From Bryobacterales bacterium (GTDB lineage: Bacteria; Acidobacteriota; Terriglobia; Bryobacterales; UBA6623): a stretch of 58,186 nt of DNA. The notes beneath the pieces are model-generated. The model did no database searches, was not told where the DNA came from, and saw nothing but the letters and a program-made list of their open reading frames with translations. Where the stretch lies: contig JAPPLB010000072.1 of assembly GCA_028819575.1 (NCBI GenBank), positions 1 through 58,186 on the forward strand. The letters are read 5' to 3'. Shown here piece by piece: positions 6,463-15,506 of the stretch (its first letter is position 1; each line of letters starts with the position of its first letter). Position numbers and translations under genes: made by a program.

Positions 6463-9063
6463 TCATCGACACTGGGGAAGTTCACGAACCCCTGACCCGG
6501 TGCGATTCTTGATCGCCCGTTGCCGCCGAAAGGTCTCGACCGAAAGACGACGGCCATCCGTCAAGATCGAGATCAGCCCTTCCAGATCCGTTCTGAGCAC
6601 GCGGATTCCTCGATCGGTCAGGCGTTCGATCACACTCGGATGGGGATGACCGAAGGGATTCCGAAAGCCCGCGGAAACCACGGCGAACGTTGGCGCCACG
6701 CGATCGAGAAACGCATCCCGCGTCGAGGTGGCACTGCCGTGGTGGGCGACTTTGAGGACATCGGACTCCCGCAATTGCGGTCCGTCGAGGAGGCTCTCTT
6801 CCGCGCGGGCCTCGATGTCTCCCGTCAGCAGAAAACGATGATCTCCAAAGCTCGTGCTGAGTACGAGCGAGCGGTTGTTTTCGCGAAGGCCGGCCAGAGC
6901 GGATTCAGGAGACGGACCCAGGACATCGAAAACGACATCCCCCATCGACAGACGGTCTCCTTGCTGCAGCGATTTGACCGCAATCCCGCGGGCGGTGACC
7001 GTATCGATCCAATCGCGGTGTTCATCTCCAAAGGCCGTCCTGGATAGCCAGATCTCGCCAATCGCAAAGTTCTCGAGAAGCGCCGGTACGCCCGCGAAGT
7101 GGTCCGAGTCGGAGTGAGTGATCGCCAACACGTCGAGACGGCGGATCGACCGCGACCAGAGATACGGTGACACCACCGCATCGCCGATATCCAGGGTCCG
7201 TGTCCCACCGAAGTCGGGCCGCCCGCCGCCGTCGACCAAGACCGTCTGTCCGTCAGGCAAGGCCAGAAAGAGCGATTCACCCTGACCGACATCGATCGCA
7301 GTGAACTCAAGATGGTCCGGCATCAGACGCGGCGTAAACGGGTGAACCACAAGGAGCGTCAAGCTCGCCGCGAACAGCGACCAGGCGCCCAATCGCCACC
7401 GCAAGGCACGGCCGAAACTCAACGACAGCCCCATCAGCGCCAAGCCGAATAGAGCGGCGAGCCAAAACGGCGGCGGAGGCGCTCTCAGATCGACGGGCAG
7501 ATCGGCCGCAAACCAGCCGACGATCGATGAAATCGCTTGTGCGAATGACCACGTCAACGTTCCCAGCAGCGTGGAGTTGGTCAGCAATGCCAGCATCCCC
7601 AGCGGCAACGTTACCAGCAGGAGCGGCATGACACAGAGGTTTGCCAATACACCACCCCAGGAGACACGCTGGAAGTGCGCCGCCATCGGCAAGGTCAATC
7701 CGGCCTGGATGACCGCGGAAACAACAAGGAGAGCCGCCATCCAAACGACAATCCGCAAGCAGCCGACCACGGCGCCTGCTATCAGCCGGCGGGGCAGGCG
7801 TGTCAGCAGGGGCAACGGCTCGATCCACATCCGCAGAGCGACCCGAAGCTGTGCGACTCGCGGGTCCAGGTGCAGGTCGCGATCCTCGTTCCACAAGTCG
7901 ATCAATGTCCGCCGATACGGCTCGATGGTGGTTTCCAGCAGCGGCACACCGATCCCCGCGATCAGCGCCACGGCCAGGAAAGACATCTGAAAGCTTGCGT
8001 CGAAAAGAAGAGCCGGATCGATCAACAGGAATACGAGGGCCGTCCCCGCAATCATATTCAGCGCTCGTCTGTGCCGGTAGATCAGGGTGCTCACCAAGTA
8101 GGCGCTGCACATCCACGCCGCTCGCATCACGGGCAGCGCGGCTCCAACAAAGAACGCATAGGCAACGATGAGCACAATCGTGATCAGGGTTCGCGCCGTC
8201 GCTGGAACCATCGCCCAACGCAGCAGGAACAAAACCACAAAGGCCATTGCGCCCACATGCAGACCGGAGATGACCAGGGCATGATAGGCTCCAGTCCGCT
8301 GAAAGTCCTCGCGCGTCTGCCGGTTGAGGCCTGTGCGTTGGCCGAGCAGGAGGGCGCGGAGAATGCCTTCGACTCTCTCGTCACTCTCGTGATCGGCGAA
8401 CAGGCCTGTGAGCCGCCGCTCGGCGACCTTCCGGGCGCTCCAGACCAACGACAGCCACCAGGATCCGCCTCGCCCGTCAAGGCTGTGGATCGGCGTCCCC
8501 GCTCGAACCGATGCCGTCAGAAAAATGTGGCGCGATTCCAGGTAGCCTACATAATCGAAGCATCCCGGGTTCTGAAAGTTCCTTGGCTTGCGAAGACGGG
8601 CGAGGAACTCGACACGTGTTCCGTGGGCCAGATCCAGCGCGGGGTCGTCCGCACCCCGGTAGACGATCACCTGAACGCCTCCATGGGCGACAGAGTCGCT
8701 GAAGACGGTCTCGACTTCGAGGACGAACCGGTCGCCGTAGTCCACCGATTCCGGCGGGCGGCGGACCCAACCGCGAAGGCGCACCGGGTCGTCGGCTTCG
8801 TCGCGGCCCTCAATCCAGACCCGATCTACCCGCCACGGATCGGGGACGTCCGGACGCGACCCCAGCATGACGCCACAGAAGAAAAAACCCGAGAGGCAAG
8901 CCACGAGACCCGCTCGGTGCGCACCTGTCCGCAGCCCCAGCAAAGCCAGAGCGCCCAAAAGCAGGACTGATAGCAAGGTTTCAGCAAAGGAGAAGACCGC
9001 TAGCTGCGAGACGGCTACGCCGATTGCCAGGGCGGCCAAGGGCGCAACCAGCGGATGCTTCAT
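6463..9063 (-). CDS. comEC: DNA internalization-related competence protein ComEC/Rec2
   Basis: An 866-residue inner-membrane protein of usual ComEC length. Order of parts: two N-terminal hydrophobic helices; a DUF4131-like region with PVRLRGWVRRPPE and an OB-like stretch; the Competence domain with many transmembrane helices and the typical NRQTREDFQRTGAYHALVIS and GLHVGAMAFVVLF segments; and a C-terminal metallo-beta-lactamase domain beginning FTAIDVGQGES with THSDSDH (about residues 649-655) and a later HHGSATS. It forms the channel through which transforming DNA strands enter the cytoplasm. The frame is open to 9141, but ATG 9063 gives the hydrophobic N-terminus expected. No other competence gene is in the window. 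Confidence 0.93.
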   Translation of the reverse strand: MKHPLVAPLAALAIGVAVSQLAVFSFAETLLSVLLLGALALLGLRTGAHRAGLVACLSGFFFCGVMLGSRPDVPDPWRVDRVWIEGRDEADDPVRLRGWVRRPPESVDYGDRFVLEVETVFSDSVAHGGVQVIVYRGADDPALDLAHGTRVEFLARLRKPRNFQNPGCFDYVGYLESRHIFLTASVRAGTPIHSLDGRGGSWWLSLVWSARKVAERRLTGLFADHESDERVEGILRALLLGQRTGLNRQTREDFQRTGAYHALVISGLHVGAMAFVVLFLLRWAMVPATARTLITIVLIVAYAFFVGAALPVMRAAWMCSAYLVSTLIYRHRRALNMIAGTALVFLLIDPALLFDASFQMSFLAVALIAGIGVPLLETTIEPYRRTLIDLWNEDRDLHLDPRVAQLRVALRMWIEPLPLLTRLPRRLIAGAVVGCLRIVVWMAALLVVSAVIQAGLTLPMAAHFQRVSWGGVLANLCVMPLLLVTLPLGMLALLTNSTLLGTLTWSFAQAISSIVGWFAADLPVDLRAPPPPFWLAALFGLALMGLSLSFGRALRWRLGAWSLFAASLTLLVVHPFTPRLMPDHLEFTAIDVGQGESLFLALPDGQTVLVDGGGRPDFGGTRTLDIGDAVVSPYLWSRSIRRLDVLAITHSDSDHFAGVPALLENFAIGEIWLSRTAFGDEHRDWIDTVTARGIAVKSLQQGDRLSMGDVVFDVLGPSPESALAGLRENNRSLVLSTSFGDHRFLLTGDIEARAEESLLDGPQLRESDVLKVAHHGSATSTRDAFLDRVAPTFAVVSAGFRNPFGHPHPSVIERLTDRGIRVLRTDLEGLISILTDGRRLSVETFRRQRAIKNRTGSGVRELPQCR

Positions 9064-9144
9064 CCCTAGCACGCCCTCTCGCAGCCAAGTTGGGGGGTAA
9101 GCCGGGGCCTTTCTCGCAGCCGACGGGAACCCGCCGCACAACCC

Positions 9145-10503
9145 CTATTCCTGGTCGGGGCTCCCACCGGCGCGTCTAACCAGTTCGTCCACTTTCTCGA
9201 CGAGGGTTTCCTCGACGGCCGCACGGAACGGGCCGGGCAGCGTGCCGAAGAGCATCGCCCCGCCCCCTTCATAGCCGCCTTCCTTGAGAACCCGCAGACT
9301 CGGAACGTAGCTGAAGACATCATCGTTGTAAGCCGACACCCACGTATTTCTTGCGCCATACGCCCGTTTGAATCGGATCGAATAGTCGACGACGACTTCG
9401 CCCGCCAAGCCGATGAAGGTGAGATCCTCACCGAACCGCCAGACGTGAATCGGGTACGGATACGCCCGCATCAAATCACCCCCGGCGGCCAGAATCTTGA
9501 GCAACCGCTCGGCATGTTCGCGAACACGCCGGTTCTTGTCATTCAACCGCCCTTTCAGCTCCTCCTCCGTCGGCACGCGGAAAGGAAGCGCCACTTCGTC
9601 GAAGGCCGCGCGCAAGGGTCCTCCGATGGGTCTCATCGCGCGCTTGAGGACGTCATCCACCGCGATGGCCATCGTATCGCCATAGCGCTGAGCCAGTTCG
9701 ACCTTGCGGCGAGGCAATGGATTCTGGTCGGCGCTGCAGCCGTTGACAAACAGAGCCACGGCCTCCGGATGGCGCTTCTCGATTGCCTCCTGCGCATAGC
9801 CCGGCCAGTCGCCGTTGATCTGGTAGTCGCTCAGAACAGTGGCATGACAGGCATAACCGAATGCGATCGCCAGCAGTGATCCGTCAGTCTTCTTGACAGC
9901 GAGCACGGGCACGTCGTGATCGGTAGGGCCTGGGTATTCCGGATGTCCCACCCGGCGGCGATTGACGGCAAATCCGGCAAGGCCCAGACGGTAGGAGAGT
10001 GTTGCCGCCTCGCGATTGCCGATCGCTTCGCCGATGACCTTGACAACGTTGTCGATGAGTTGCGCCTGATAGCGCAATATAGCCTCTTTGTGCTGGTCAT
10101 TCAGCGGGTAGGTCGAATAGCGGTTGACCGTCGTGATCGGCCCGCTGTGTGTATGCGACGCGTTCAGGACAAACCTCTCGCGGGCGAGCCCATGCGTTGC
10201 GGTTACGCGCCGAACGATCTGCTTTGTCACATCGGCGCGAAAGCCTCCAAGATCGGCAGTAACCAGAACAGAAACGACACCGGCGCTGTCCTCGAGCGCG
10301 AGGGCTTTGAGATGAAGGCGTTGCCGAACACCTTCGGACGGCTTTTTGCGAGAGGCGTAGCCAGCCAACCAGATTGACTCTTTCGGTGTGATGTCAACTC
10401 GAGCAACTCCCGCTTTCCAACTCTCGGCAGCCGTACTCGTGGTGACCAATACAAAGATGAAAGTCAAAAAGCGGCATGGTCTCAAAAAGATCTTGCGTCT
10501 CAC
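9145..10503 (-). CDS. Neutral/alkaline ceramidase-family secreted hydrolase
   Basis: A 452-residue exported protein matching the N-terminal domain of neutral/alkaline non-lysosomal ceramidases. Visible are GVARVDITP at the mature start, LNASHTHSGP (zinc His), YACHATVL (second metal His region), NGCSADQNP where the nucleophile region lies in ceramidases, and a late LAGEVVVDYS. I chose GTG 10503 because AGAGGA precedes it and a good signal peptide follows (CRFLTFIFVLVTTSTAAES); the frame itself is open to 10551. It is shorter than classical ceramidases and lacks their C-terminal immunoglobulin-like domain. Bacterial homologues of this short type often have unknown substrates, so ceramide hydrolysis is only a family-based guess. 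Confidence 0.82.
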   Translation of the reverse strand: MRRKIFLRPCRFLTFIFVLVTTSTAAESWKAGVARVDITPKESIWLAGYASRKKPSEGVRQRLHLKALALEDSAGVVSVLVTADLGGFRADVTKQIVRRVTATHGLARERFVLNASHTHSGPITTVNRYSTYPLNDQHKEAILRYQAQLIDNVVKVIGEAIGNREAATLSYRLGLAGFAVNRRRVGHPEYPGPTDHDVPVLAVKKTDGSLLAIAFGYACHATVLSDYQINGDWPGYAQEAIEKRHPEAVALFVNGCSADQNPLPRRKVELAQRYGDTMAIAVDDVLKRAMRPIGGPLRAAFDEVALPFRVPTEEELKGRLNDKNRRVREHAERLLKILAAGGDLMRAYPYPIHVWRFGEDLTFIGLAGEVVVDYSIRFKRAYGARNTWVSAYNDDVFSYVPSLRVLKEGGYEGGGAMLFGTLPGPFRAAVEETLVEKVDELVRRAGGSPDQE

Positions 10504-10635
10504 GGAGGTTCCTCTTGCGCGCGAAAGTCGTTGCGAGCAAAAGTTTACCATCGATCAGGCATTCGGCAGCATGACGAAGCGGGTCTTCCCAGTCAAGCTA
10601 TGGGAGAATATGGGCTGGCGTGGGGCGGTGAAGGG

Positions 10636-11082
10636 ATGTCCGACTGTGAGTTGCTCGTTGAGATCAGCAAGGTCGCCGGTGACCGGGCCAAAGTGATGGA
10701 CTTGGTGCTCGCGCATTTCGACGCCGACACAGGGACGATTCACGTGTTGGGTCCGGACGGCCTGCTACACCTCGAGGCTGCGGCAGGCGGCATCCCGGAA
10801 CCCTTGCTGGACGTGATCCGAACCATTCCGGTTGGCAAGGGGATCGCCGGGTTGGCCGTTCAGCGCCGAGAACCGGTCCATCTGTGCAATCTTCAGACCG
10901 ATCAGAGCGGCGACGCGCGGCCCGGTGCACGCGCGACCGGCGTACAAGGCTCGATTTGCGTCCCGATGATGGCCGCCGCCACAGCTGTGGGTGCGTTGGG
11001 CATTGCGACCCGCAGAGAGCGGGACTTCACAGGCGATGAGACGAAGCTGTTGCAACAAGTGGGTCGAGTGCTTGTCTCCTAG
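10636..11082 (+). CDS. GAF domain protein
   Basis: A 148-residue stand-alone GAF domain. Visible features are an N-terminal helix, FDADTGTIHVLGPDGLLHLE, the PVGKGIAGLAVQRREPVHLC segment typical of GAF domains, a central region ending GSICVPMM, and GALGIATRRERDFTGDETKL before the last helix. Such domains bind small molecules or cofactors and often sit in signalling proteins, but there is no output domain here. ATG 10636 is chosen; ATG 10600 in the same frame is an alternative, and neither has a strong ribosome site. It lies 24 bases upstream of the UxaA-type dehydratase and is likely co-transcribed, so it may sense that pathway's ligand (inference). Confidence 0.75.
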   Translation: MSDCELLVEISKVAGDRAKVMDLVLAHFDADTGTIHVLGPDGLLHLEAAAGGIPEPLLDVIRTIPVGKGIAGLAVQRREPVHLCNLQTDQSGDARPGARATGVQGSICVPMMAAATAVGALGIATRRERDFTGDETKLLQQVGRVLVS

Positions 11083-11106
11083 GAGCCGACAGTCTGGCTT
11101 AAAACT

Positions 11107-12663
11107 ATGGATGTAGTAAATATTGAGAGCCTGCTGCAGCCGGACAATCCGTTCATCCGGCTCAACCTCAGGGACAATGTGGTCGTGGCGCGGGTTCCGC
11201 TCTCTGCGGGCTCCAGCGTTCAGTTCGAGAGCACCGAGATCCCAATCCGGCAAGCAGTGGGAGCAGGCCACAAGGTGGCGGTGAAGACGATTCGGGCAGG
11301 TGAGACGGTCTTCAAATACGGCGAGGAGATCGGTCGGGCAGGAGCCGACATTGAAGCGGGCGACCTGGTCCACGTTCACAACCTTGAGTTTGACGTGGGC
11401 GAGCGGAAGTATGAGTTTGCCAATGCCCTGAACGACTTAGAGGGCGTGCCTCTCCTCGCCGCAGACACCTTCCTTGGATACCCGCGTGCGGATGGCCGCG
11501 CCGGCACACGCAACTTTATCGCGATCGTCGGCGCCAGCAACTGCGCCGCGTATGCAACCGAGCAGGTTGAGGCTCAGTTTGCCGCTGAATCGCTTGACGG
11601 TTCGGGAATCGACGGCGTGATCGCGTTTCCCCACGTAGATGGCTGTGGCCAAGCGGAGGGAGCTGATACGCAGCAGCTCCGCCGAACCCTCGATGGCCTC
11701 GCCGATCACCCGAATGTAGCAGCGGCCGTAATGATTGGCCTGGGGTGCGAGGTCAACCAAATTGGCTATTACACGAGGGAAGAGAACCGTGACGAAAACG
11801 GTGCACCCCGGCGGGGCTTTACGCTGCAGGAGAGCGGAGGAACAACGGCTGTGGTTATGGACGGCGCAAAAGCCGTTCGCGAAATTATTGAGGAAGTCGG
11901 AGGGGGCCAGCGCGTACCGTGTCCGACCTCGAAGCTGGTGGTGGCGTTGGAGTGCGGCGGCTCGGATGCGTTTTCGGGAATCACATCGAATCCGAGTGTC
12001 GGATACTTTTCCGATCTGCTGGTGAAGCAAGGCGGAACGGTGTGTTTGGCTGAAACGACCGAAGTATATGGCGCGGAACATCTGCTCACAAGGCGAGCTG
12101 TCAGCCGGGAGGTCGGCGAACGGCTGCTCGAAAAAATCGAGTGGTACAAACGCTATGTCGCCGGCTTCGGGTTGGGAATCAGTTTCGATTCGAATCCTTC
12201 TCCCGGAAACAAAGCGGGGGGGCTGACAAATATCACAGAAAAATCGCTCGGAGCCGTCGCCAAAGCGGGCATGTCGAATCTTACAGCCGTTTATGATTTT
12301 GCTGAAAGGATTACCAGCTCGGGCTTCGTTTTTATGAACACCCCTGGTTATGACCCGACTTCAGTTACCGGCATGGCGGCCGGCGGGTGTAATGTCTGCT
12401 TGTTCACAACGGGCCGTGGCAGCGCGTTCGGCTTCCCGACAGTGCCTGTCGTAAAAATCGCATCGAACTCACAGACGGGACACCATATGAACCGGGACAT
12501 GGATATTGATTGCGGCACCATCGCAGAGGGTAAGGAGGACATTCCGACGGCCGGAAAACGGATTTATCAGTTCGCTCTCGACGTTGCGTCTGGAAGAAAG
12601 ACCTTCTCCGAAGCCCTCGGGCACCGTGAGTTCATTCCCTGGCGCATCGGTCCGGTACTCTGA
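11107..12663 (+). CDS. UxaA/GarD family altronate or galactarate dehydratase
   Basis: A 518-residue enzyme containing both parts of the family: an N-terminal SAF-type domain (about residues 1-95) and a C-terminal Fe-dependent dehydratase domain starting at LGYPRADGRAGTRNF. Conserved stretches include FPHVDGCGQ, IGLGCEVNQI, LECGGSDAFSGITSNPSVG, SPGNKAGGLTNITEKSLGA, MAAGGCNVCLFTTGRGS and PVVKIASNSQTG. The family dehydrates D-altronate or galactarate. Substrate cannot be settled by eye; galactarate would give the same product as the gudD/kdgD block at 24-26 kb. The stop codon TGA (12661-12663) is also the first three bases of repeat copy C, while the C-terminal HREFIPWRIGPVL looks like a natural family end. 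Confidence 0.88.
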   Translation: MDVVNIESLLQPDNPFIRLNLRDNVVVARVPLSAGSSVQFESTEIPIRQAVGAGHKVAVKTIRAGETVFKYGEEIGRAGADIEAGDLVHVHNLEFDVGERKYEFANALNDLEGVPLLAADTFLGYPRADGRAGTRNFIAIVGASNCAAYATEQVEAQFAAESLDGSGIDGVIAFPHVDGCGQAEGADTQQLRRTLDGLADHPNVAAAVMIGLGCEVNQIGYYTREENRDENGAPRRGFTLQESGGTTAVVMDGAKAVREIIEEVGGGQRVPCPTSKLVVALECGGSDAFSGITSNPSVGYFSDLLVKQGGTVCLAETTEVYGAEHLLTRRAVSREVGERLLEKIEWYKRYVAGFGLGISFDSNPSPGNKAGGLTNITEKSLGAVAKAGMSNLTAVYDFAERITSSGFVFMNTPGYDPTSVTGMAAGGCNVCLFTTGRGSAFGFPTVPVVKIASNSQTGHHMNRDMDIDCGTIAEGKEDIPTAGKRIYQFALDVASGRKTFSEALGHREFIPWRIGPVL

Positions 12664-12843
12664 CCTGCATTTCTCACCACGCGGCGAGGCGAAGTGGGTG
12701 AGAGGGCCGTCAGGACGAGGCGCGAGCCGCTTGGCGCGCGCAGGCGTACTTGAACCGTACGTTGAGCACGGCAAGCAAGCGCAACGAAGTCCTGGTGGTC
12801 GTATGGCGTGCTTCGACCGTCGGGTGGTGAGAAATGCAGGCTA
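12661..12843 (+). repeat. Dispersed 183 bp palindromic element, copy C (full length)
   Basis: Full copy from TGACCTGCATTTCTCACCAC to GTGGTGAGAAATGCAGGCTA. It starts exactly on the stop codon of the UxaA-type gene, so the element is that mRNA's 3' untranslated region. The outer arms pair perfectly for about 17 bp and imperfectly to about 52 bp, ending at CAGGAC/GTCCTG. Two inner hairpins are present: GCGCGAGCC/GGCGCGCGC with loop GCTT, and CGTAC/GTACG. The following stretch to 13086 shows nothing recognisable. Confidence 0.95.
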
Positions 12844-13086
12844 GGCCGGAGCGCAGCCGCAAAGAAGGTAATTAGACCTTTGCTGGGGCTGTTCTTGATC
12901 AGCCACCAAGACCGTTGGCGTGATGCCGACCGTCTCTTCAACATCGGATGCCAGCAAGAACCCGTGAACAAGAGCGGAACCGATGAAACCAAGTCCTCAT
13001 CGGATGGCGTCCGATCAGACTCTACAAGGCCGAGAGACCTGCTTGAGAAAAGGGGTTACGAGACGATAGATCCACAGGCGAGGGCG

Positions 13087-14103
13087 TTAGTGCAAGGTGA
13101 CCTTTCCGCCGTTCCGAGCGGATTCATAGATGCCGAGCGTAAGTTCGAGTGCGGCGTAGCCTTCTTCGCCTGCAACGAGCGGTTTACTTCCGGTTTCAAT
13201 CGCCTTGCCAAAGTCGAGGAACTGTCGCTTGATCGGTTCCAGTGAAATGGCCATCGGATCGGATGCGCCGGAGTCCATGCCCCTTTCCACAAGCGGAACG
13301 TCGTCACTGGTGTCGTCGTCAACATCCCAGTCCGTGAGTTGATCACCGGTGAGTATCGCCGAGCCCTTCGTACCGTGGATCTCAATGCGTTCGGGATATC
13401 CGGGGATGATCGCAGTAGAGGCCTGGATGACGCCGGTAGCGCCGCTTTCATAACGAATGACAGCGTTGACAAGGTCTTCGGATTCCATCTCGTGGGCCGC
13501 AGCGATCTGCCACTGGCCAAAAACTTCCTTCACGGGACCCGCCAAGTAAAGGAGCAGGTCGAGACCGTGAATTGCCTGATTGATGAGCGCTCCACCCCCC
13601 TCAACATCCCAGGTGCCTTTGCCGGGACGGTCGTAATATGGCTGAGGCCGATGCCATTTCGTGTAGCTGTCCGCTTGTAGAATTCTGCCGAGGCGGCCCT
13701 CCCTCACGGCCTTTGACAGGAACAGCATCGAGTCATCGAACCGGTGCTGACTCACGACGCCCAGAACGCGGTGCGCGGATCGAGTAACTTCGATCATTTC
13801 TTGTGCCGCTTCGAGTGTGAGAGCAATGGGCTTCTGAACAAGGACATGTTTGCCGTTCGCTGCGGCGGCTTTCGTCATCTCCAGGCGAGAATCGGGGAAG
13901 GCGCAGATATCCACGAAGTCAATGTCGGGCCTAGCGCAAAGATCACGCCAATCGGCGATGAACTCGGCGCCATACTTGGTCGCGAAGTCGCGGCCTTTCC
14001 GTTCAGAGCGATTGGAAACGGCGACTAGTCGGTAACCGATCTCTTGATAACTGTCGCCGTGCTTGTGGGCGATGGCTCCTGTACCGATTAGGCCGACCTT
14101 CAT
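13087..14103 (-). CDS. Gfo/Idh/MocA family oxidoreductase
   Basis: A 338-residue cytoplasmic NAD(P)-dependent sugar or cyclitol oxidoreductase. The N-terminal Rossmann domain opens KVGLIGTGAIAHKH with the G-x-G-x-x-A nucleotide loop. HVLVQKPIALTLEAA follows, with Gln replacing the usual Glu of the E-K-P motif but Lys and Pro kept. The C-terminal domain contains a GGGALINQAIHGLDLL segment with the family's catalytic-region His, and a YPERIEIHGTKGSA strand. Its start is 41 bases downstream of the purD stop on the same strand, which may be coincidental. Substrate unknown. With the UxaA-type gene next door it could belong to a sugar-acid or sugar oxidation route, but that is inference. Confidence 0.88.
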   Translation of the reverse strand: MKVGLIGTGAIAHKHGDSYQEIGYRLVAVSNRSERKGRDFATKYGAEFIADWRDLCARPDIDFVDICAFPDSRLEMTKAAAANGKHVLVQKPIALTLEAAQEMIEVTRSAHRVLGVVSQHRFDDSMLFLSKAVREGRLGRILQADSYTKWHRPQPYYDRPGKGTWDVEGGGALINQAIHGLDLLLYLAGPVKEVFGQWQIAAAHEMESEDLVNAVIRYESGATGVIQASTAIIPGYPERIEIHGTKGSAILTGDQLTDWDVDDDTSDDVPLVERGMDSGASDPMAISLEPIKRQFLDFGKAIETGSKPLVAGEEGYAALELTLGIYESARNGGKVTLH

Positions 14104-14144
14104 GAGGGAAGCACCTCCATGACTTATTTCCTACGAATGTAGTT

Positions 14145-15416
14145 TTAATGGTGCGCCAAGCCCTTTTTTCCTATGTCCGTTCGGAAGCGCATGCCGTCAA
14201 AGTGAATCTTCTCGATGGCGTTGTAGGCGGTATCCAATGCTTGCGCCAGAGTAGCACCGCCGGCGGTAATGCCCAGCACCCTGCCCCCGGCGGTCGCGAA
14301 GTGTCCACATTGAATGCACGTACCAGCGTGAAAAACCTTTGCGCCGAGCGTCTCGGCTTCTGGAATGCCGGTAATACAGCGGCCCTTTGGATACGAGCCG
14401 GGATAGCCTTCCGAGGCGAGGACAACGCAGGCAGAGGGTCCTTCTCTCCATTGAACGAGGCTGGCATCGAGGCTTCCGCTAGCCGCCGTAGCGAGCAGGC
14501 CCGCGAAGTCGCCCTCGAGCCGATACATCAATGGCTGGGTTTCGGGATCACCCATCCTAACGTTGAACTCAAGAACCCTTGGTCCTTCGCTGGTGATCAT
14601 CAGACCACAGTAAAGAAAACCGCAGAAGGGGTGTCCGAGGTCGCGCATACCGGCAAGCGTCGGCTCAACAATTTGATCGATGATCGCATCTCGAAGCTCG
14701 ACTGGCAGAATGAGCGGGTCGCAATAGGCGCCCATCCCACCGGTGTTGGGCCCTCGATCGTCATCAAGAGCCCGCTTGTGGTCCTGCGTGGGTGGAAAAA
14801 TAAAGTATGTCCGGCGGTCGCAAAGCAGAATGAAGCTAAGTTCTTCGCCATTCAGGAATTCTTCAAACACGAGGCGCCGCCCAGCGCCTCCAGCGATCTC
14901 GCCGGCGAGCATCTTGCGGGCCGTTTCGGCGGCCTCTTGCCGAGTATTGGCGATGATGACGCCCTTTCCTGCAGCAAGACCGTCGGCTTTGACAGCAACA
15001 GGATACTCAAAACGGTCAAGATGAGCATCGATGTCTTCCAGAGACTCCACCACCGCAAAGTCGGCTGTCGGTATGCCCCGGTCGACCAAAAACTGCTTGG
15101 CGAATATCTTGCTGCCCTCCAGTTGGGCGGCGAAAGAACTGGGTGCCACGATCGGCAAACCGTCAGCCGCAAAGGCGTCACCGAGTCCGGAGACCAGAGG
15201 AGCTTCAGGACCTACTACCGTCAGGTCAACTCTCAAAGTGCGGGCCAAGGCGACCATTTCGTCGGGTGCGCCAATGTCCGCAGGAATGCAAGATGCCTCC
15301 ATGGCAATGCCGGCGTTACCCGGAGCACAGAAGATGCGGTCGACGCCGGCGGATTGAGCAAGACGCCAAACCAGAGCGTGTTCTCTTCCACCACCACCGA
15401 CGACCAAGATTCTCAT
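14145..15416 (-). CDS. purD: Phosphoribosylamine--glycine ligase
   Basis: A 423-residue ATP-grasp enzyme of de novo purine synthesis, joining glycine to 5-phosphoribosylamine. The sequence opens with the family's MRILVVGGGGREHAL and contains VVGPEAPLVSGLGDAF, the GSKIFAKQFLVDRGIPTADF segment, VKADGLAAGKGVIIA (nucleotide lid), EEFLNGEELSFILLCD, FPPTQDHKRALDDDRGPNTG, the metal-binding EFNVRMGDPETQ, and a C-terminal GRVLGITAGGATLAQA. Length is normal for PurD. It is divergent from mnmG with 90 bases between the starts. No other pur gene is in the window, so purD is isolated here, as in many bacteria without a single purine operon. Confidence 0.96.
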   Translation of the reverse strand: MRILVVGGGGREHALVWRLAQSAGVDRIFCAPGNAGIAMEASCIPADIGAPDEMVALARTLRVDLTVVGPEAPLVSGLGDAFAADGLPIVAPSSFAAQLEGSKIFAKQFLVDRGIPTADFAVVESLEDIDAHLDRFEYPVAVKADGLAAGKGVIIANTRQEAAETARKMLAGEIAGGAGRRLVFEEFLNGEELSFILLCDRRTYFIFPPTQDHKRALDDDRGPNTGGMGAYCDPLILPVELRDAIIDQIVEPTLAGMRDLGHPFCGFLYCGLMITSEGPRVLEFNVRMGDPETQPLMYRLEGDFAGLLATAASGSLDASLVQWREGPSACVVLASEGYPGSYPKGRCITGIPEAETLGAKVFHAGTCIQCGHFATAGGRVLGITAGGATLAQALDTAYNAIEKIHFDGMRFRTDIGKKGLAHH

Positions 15417-15506
15417 ATGTCAGGAGCGCTCCGATGATTCATGGAGCTGCGGCAAGCGCATAGAATAACAGGAAAGCCAACGGTAAGCGGCTTTTCAGAT
15501 CCGACC

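Noticed and set aside
12506..12844. ORF ending in the same repeat-derived peptide as copy B
   Set aside because: It is antisense or out of frame to the UxaA gene and repeat copy C; no ribosome site and no independent coding signal.
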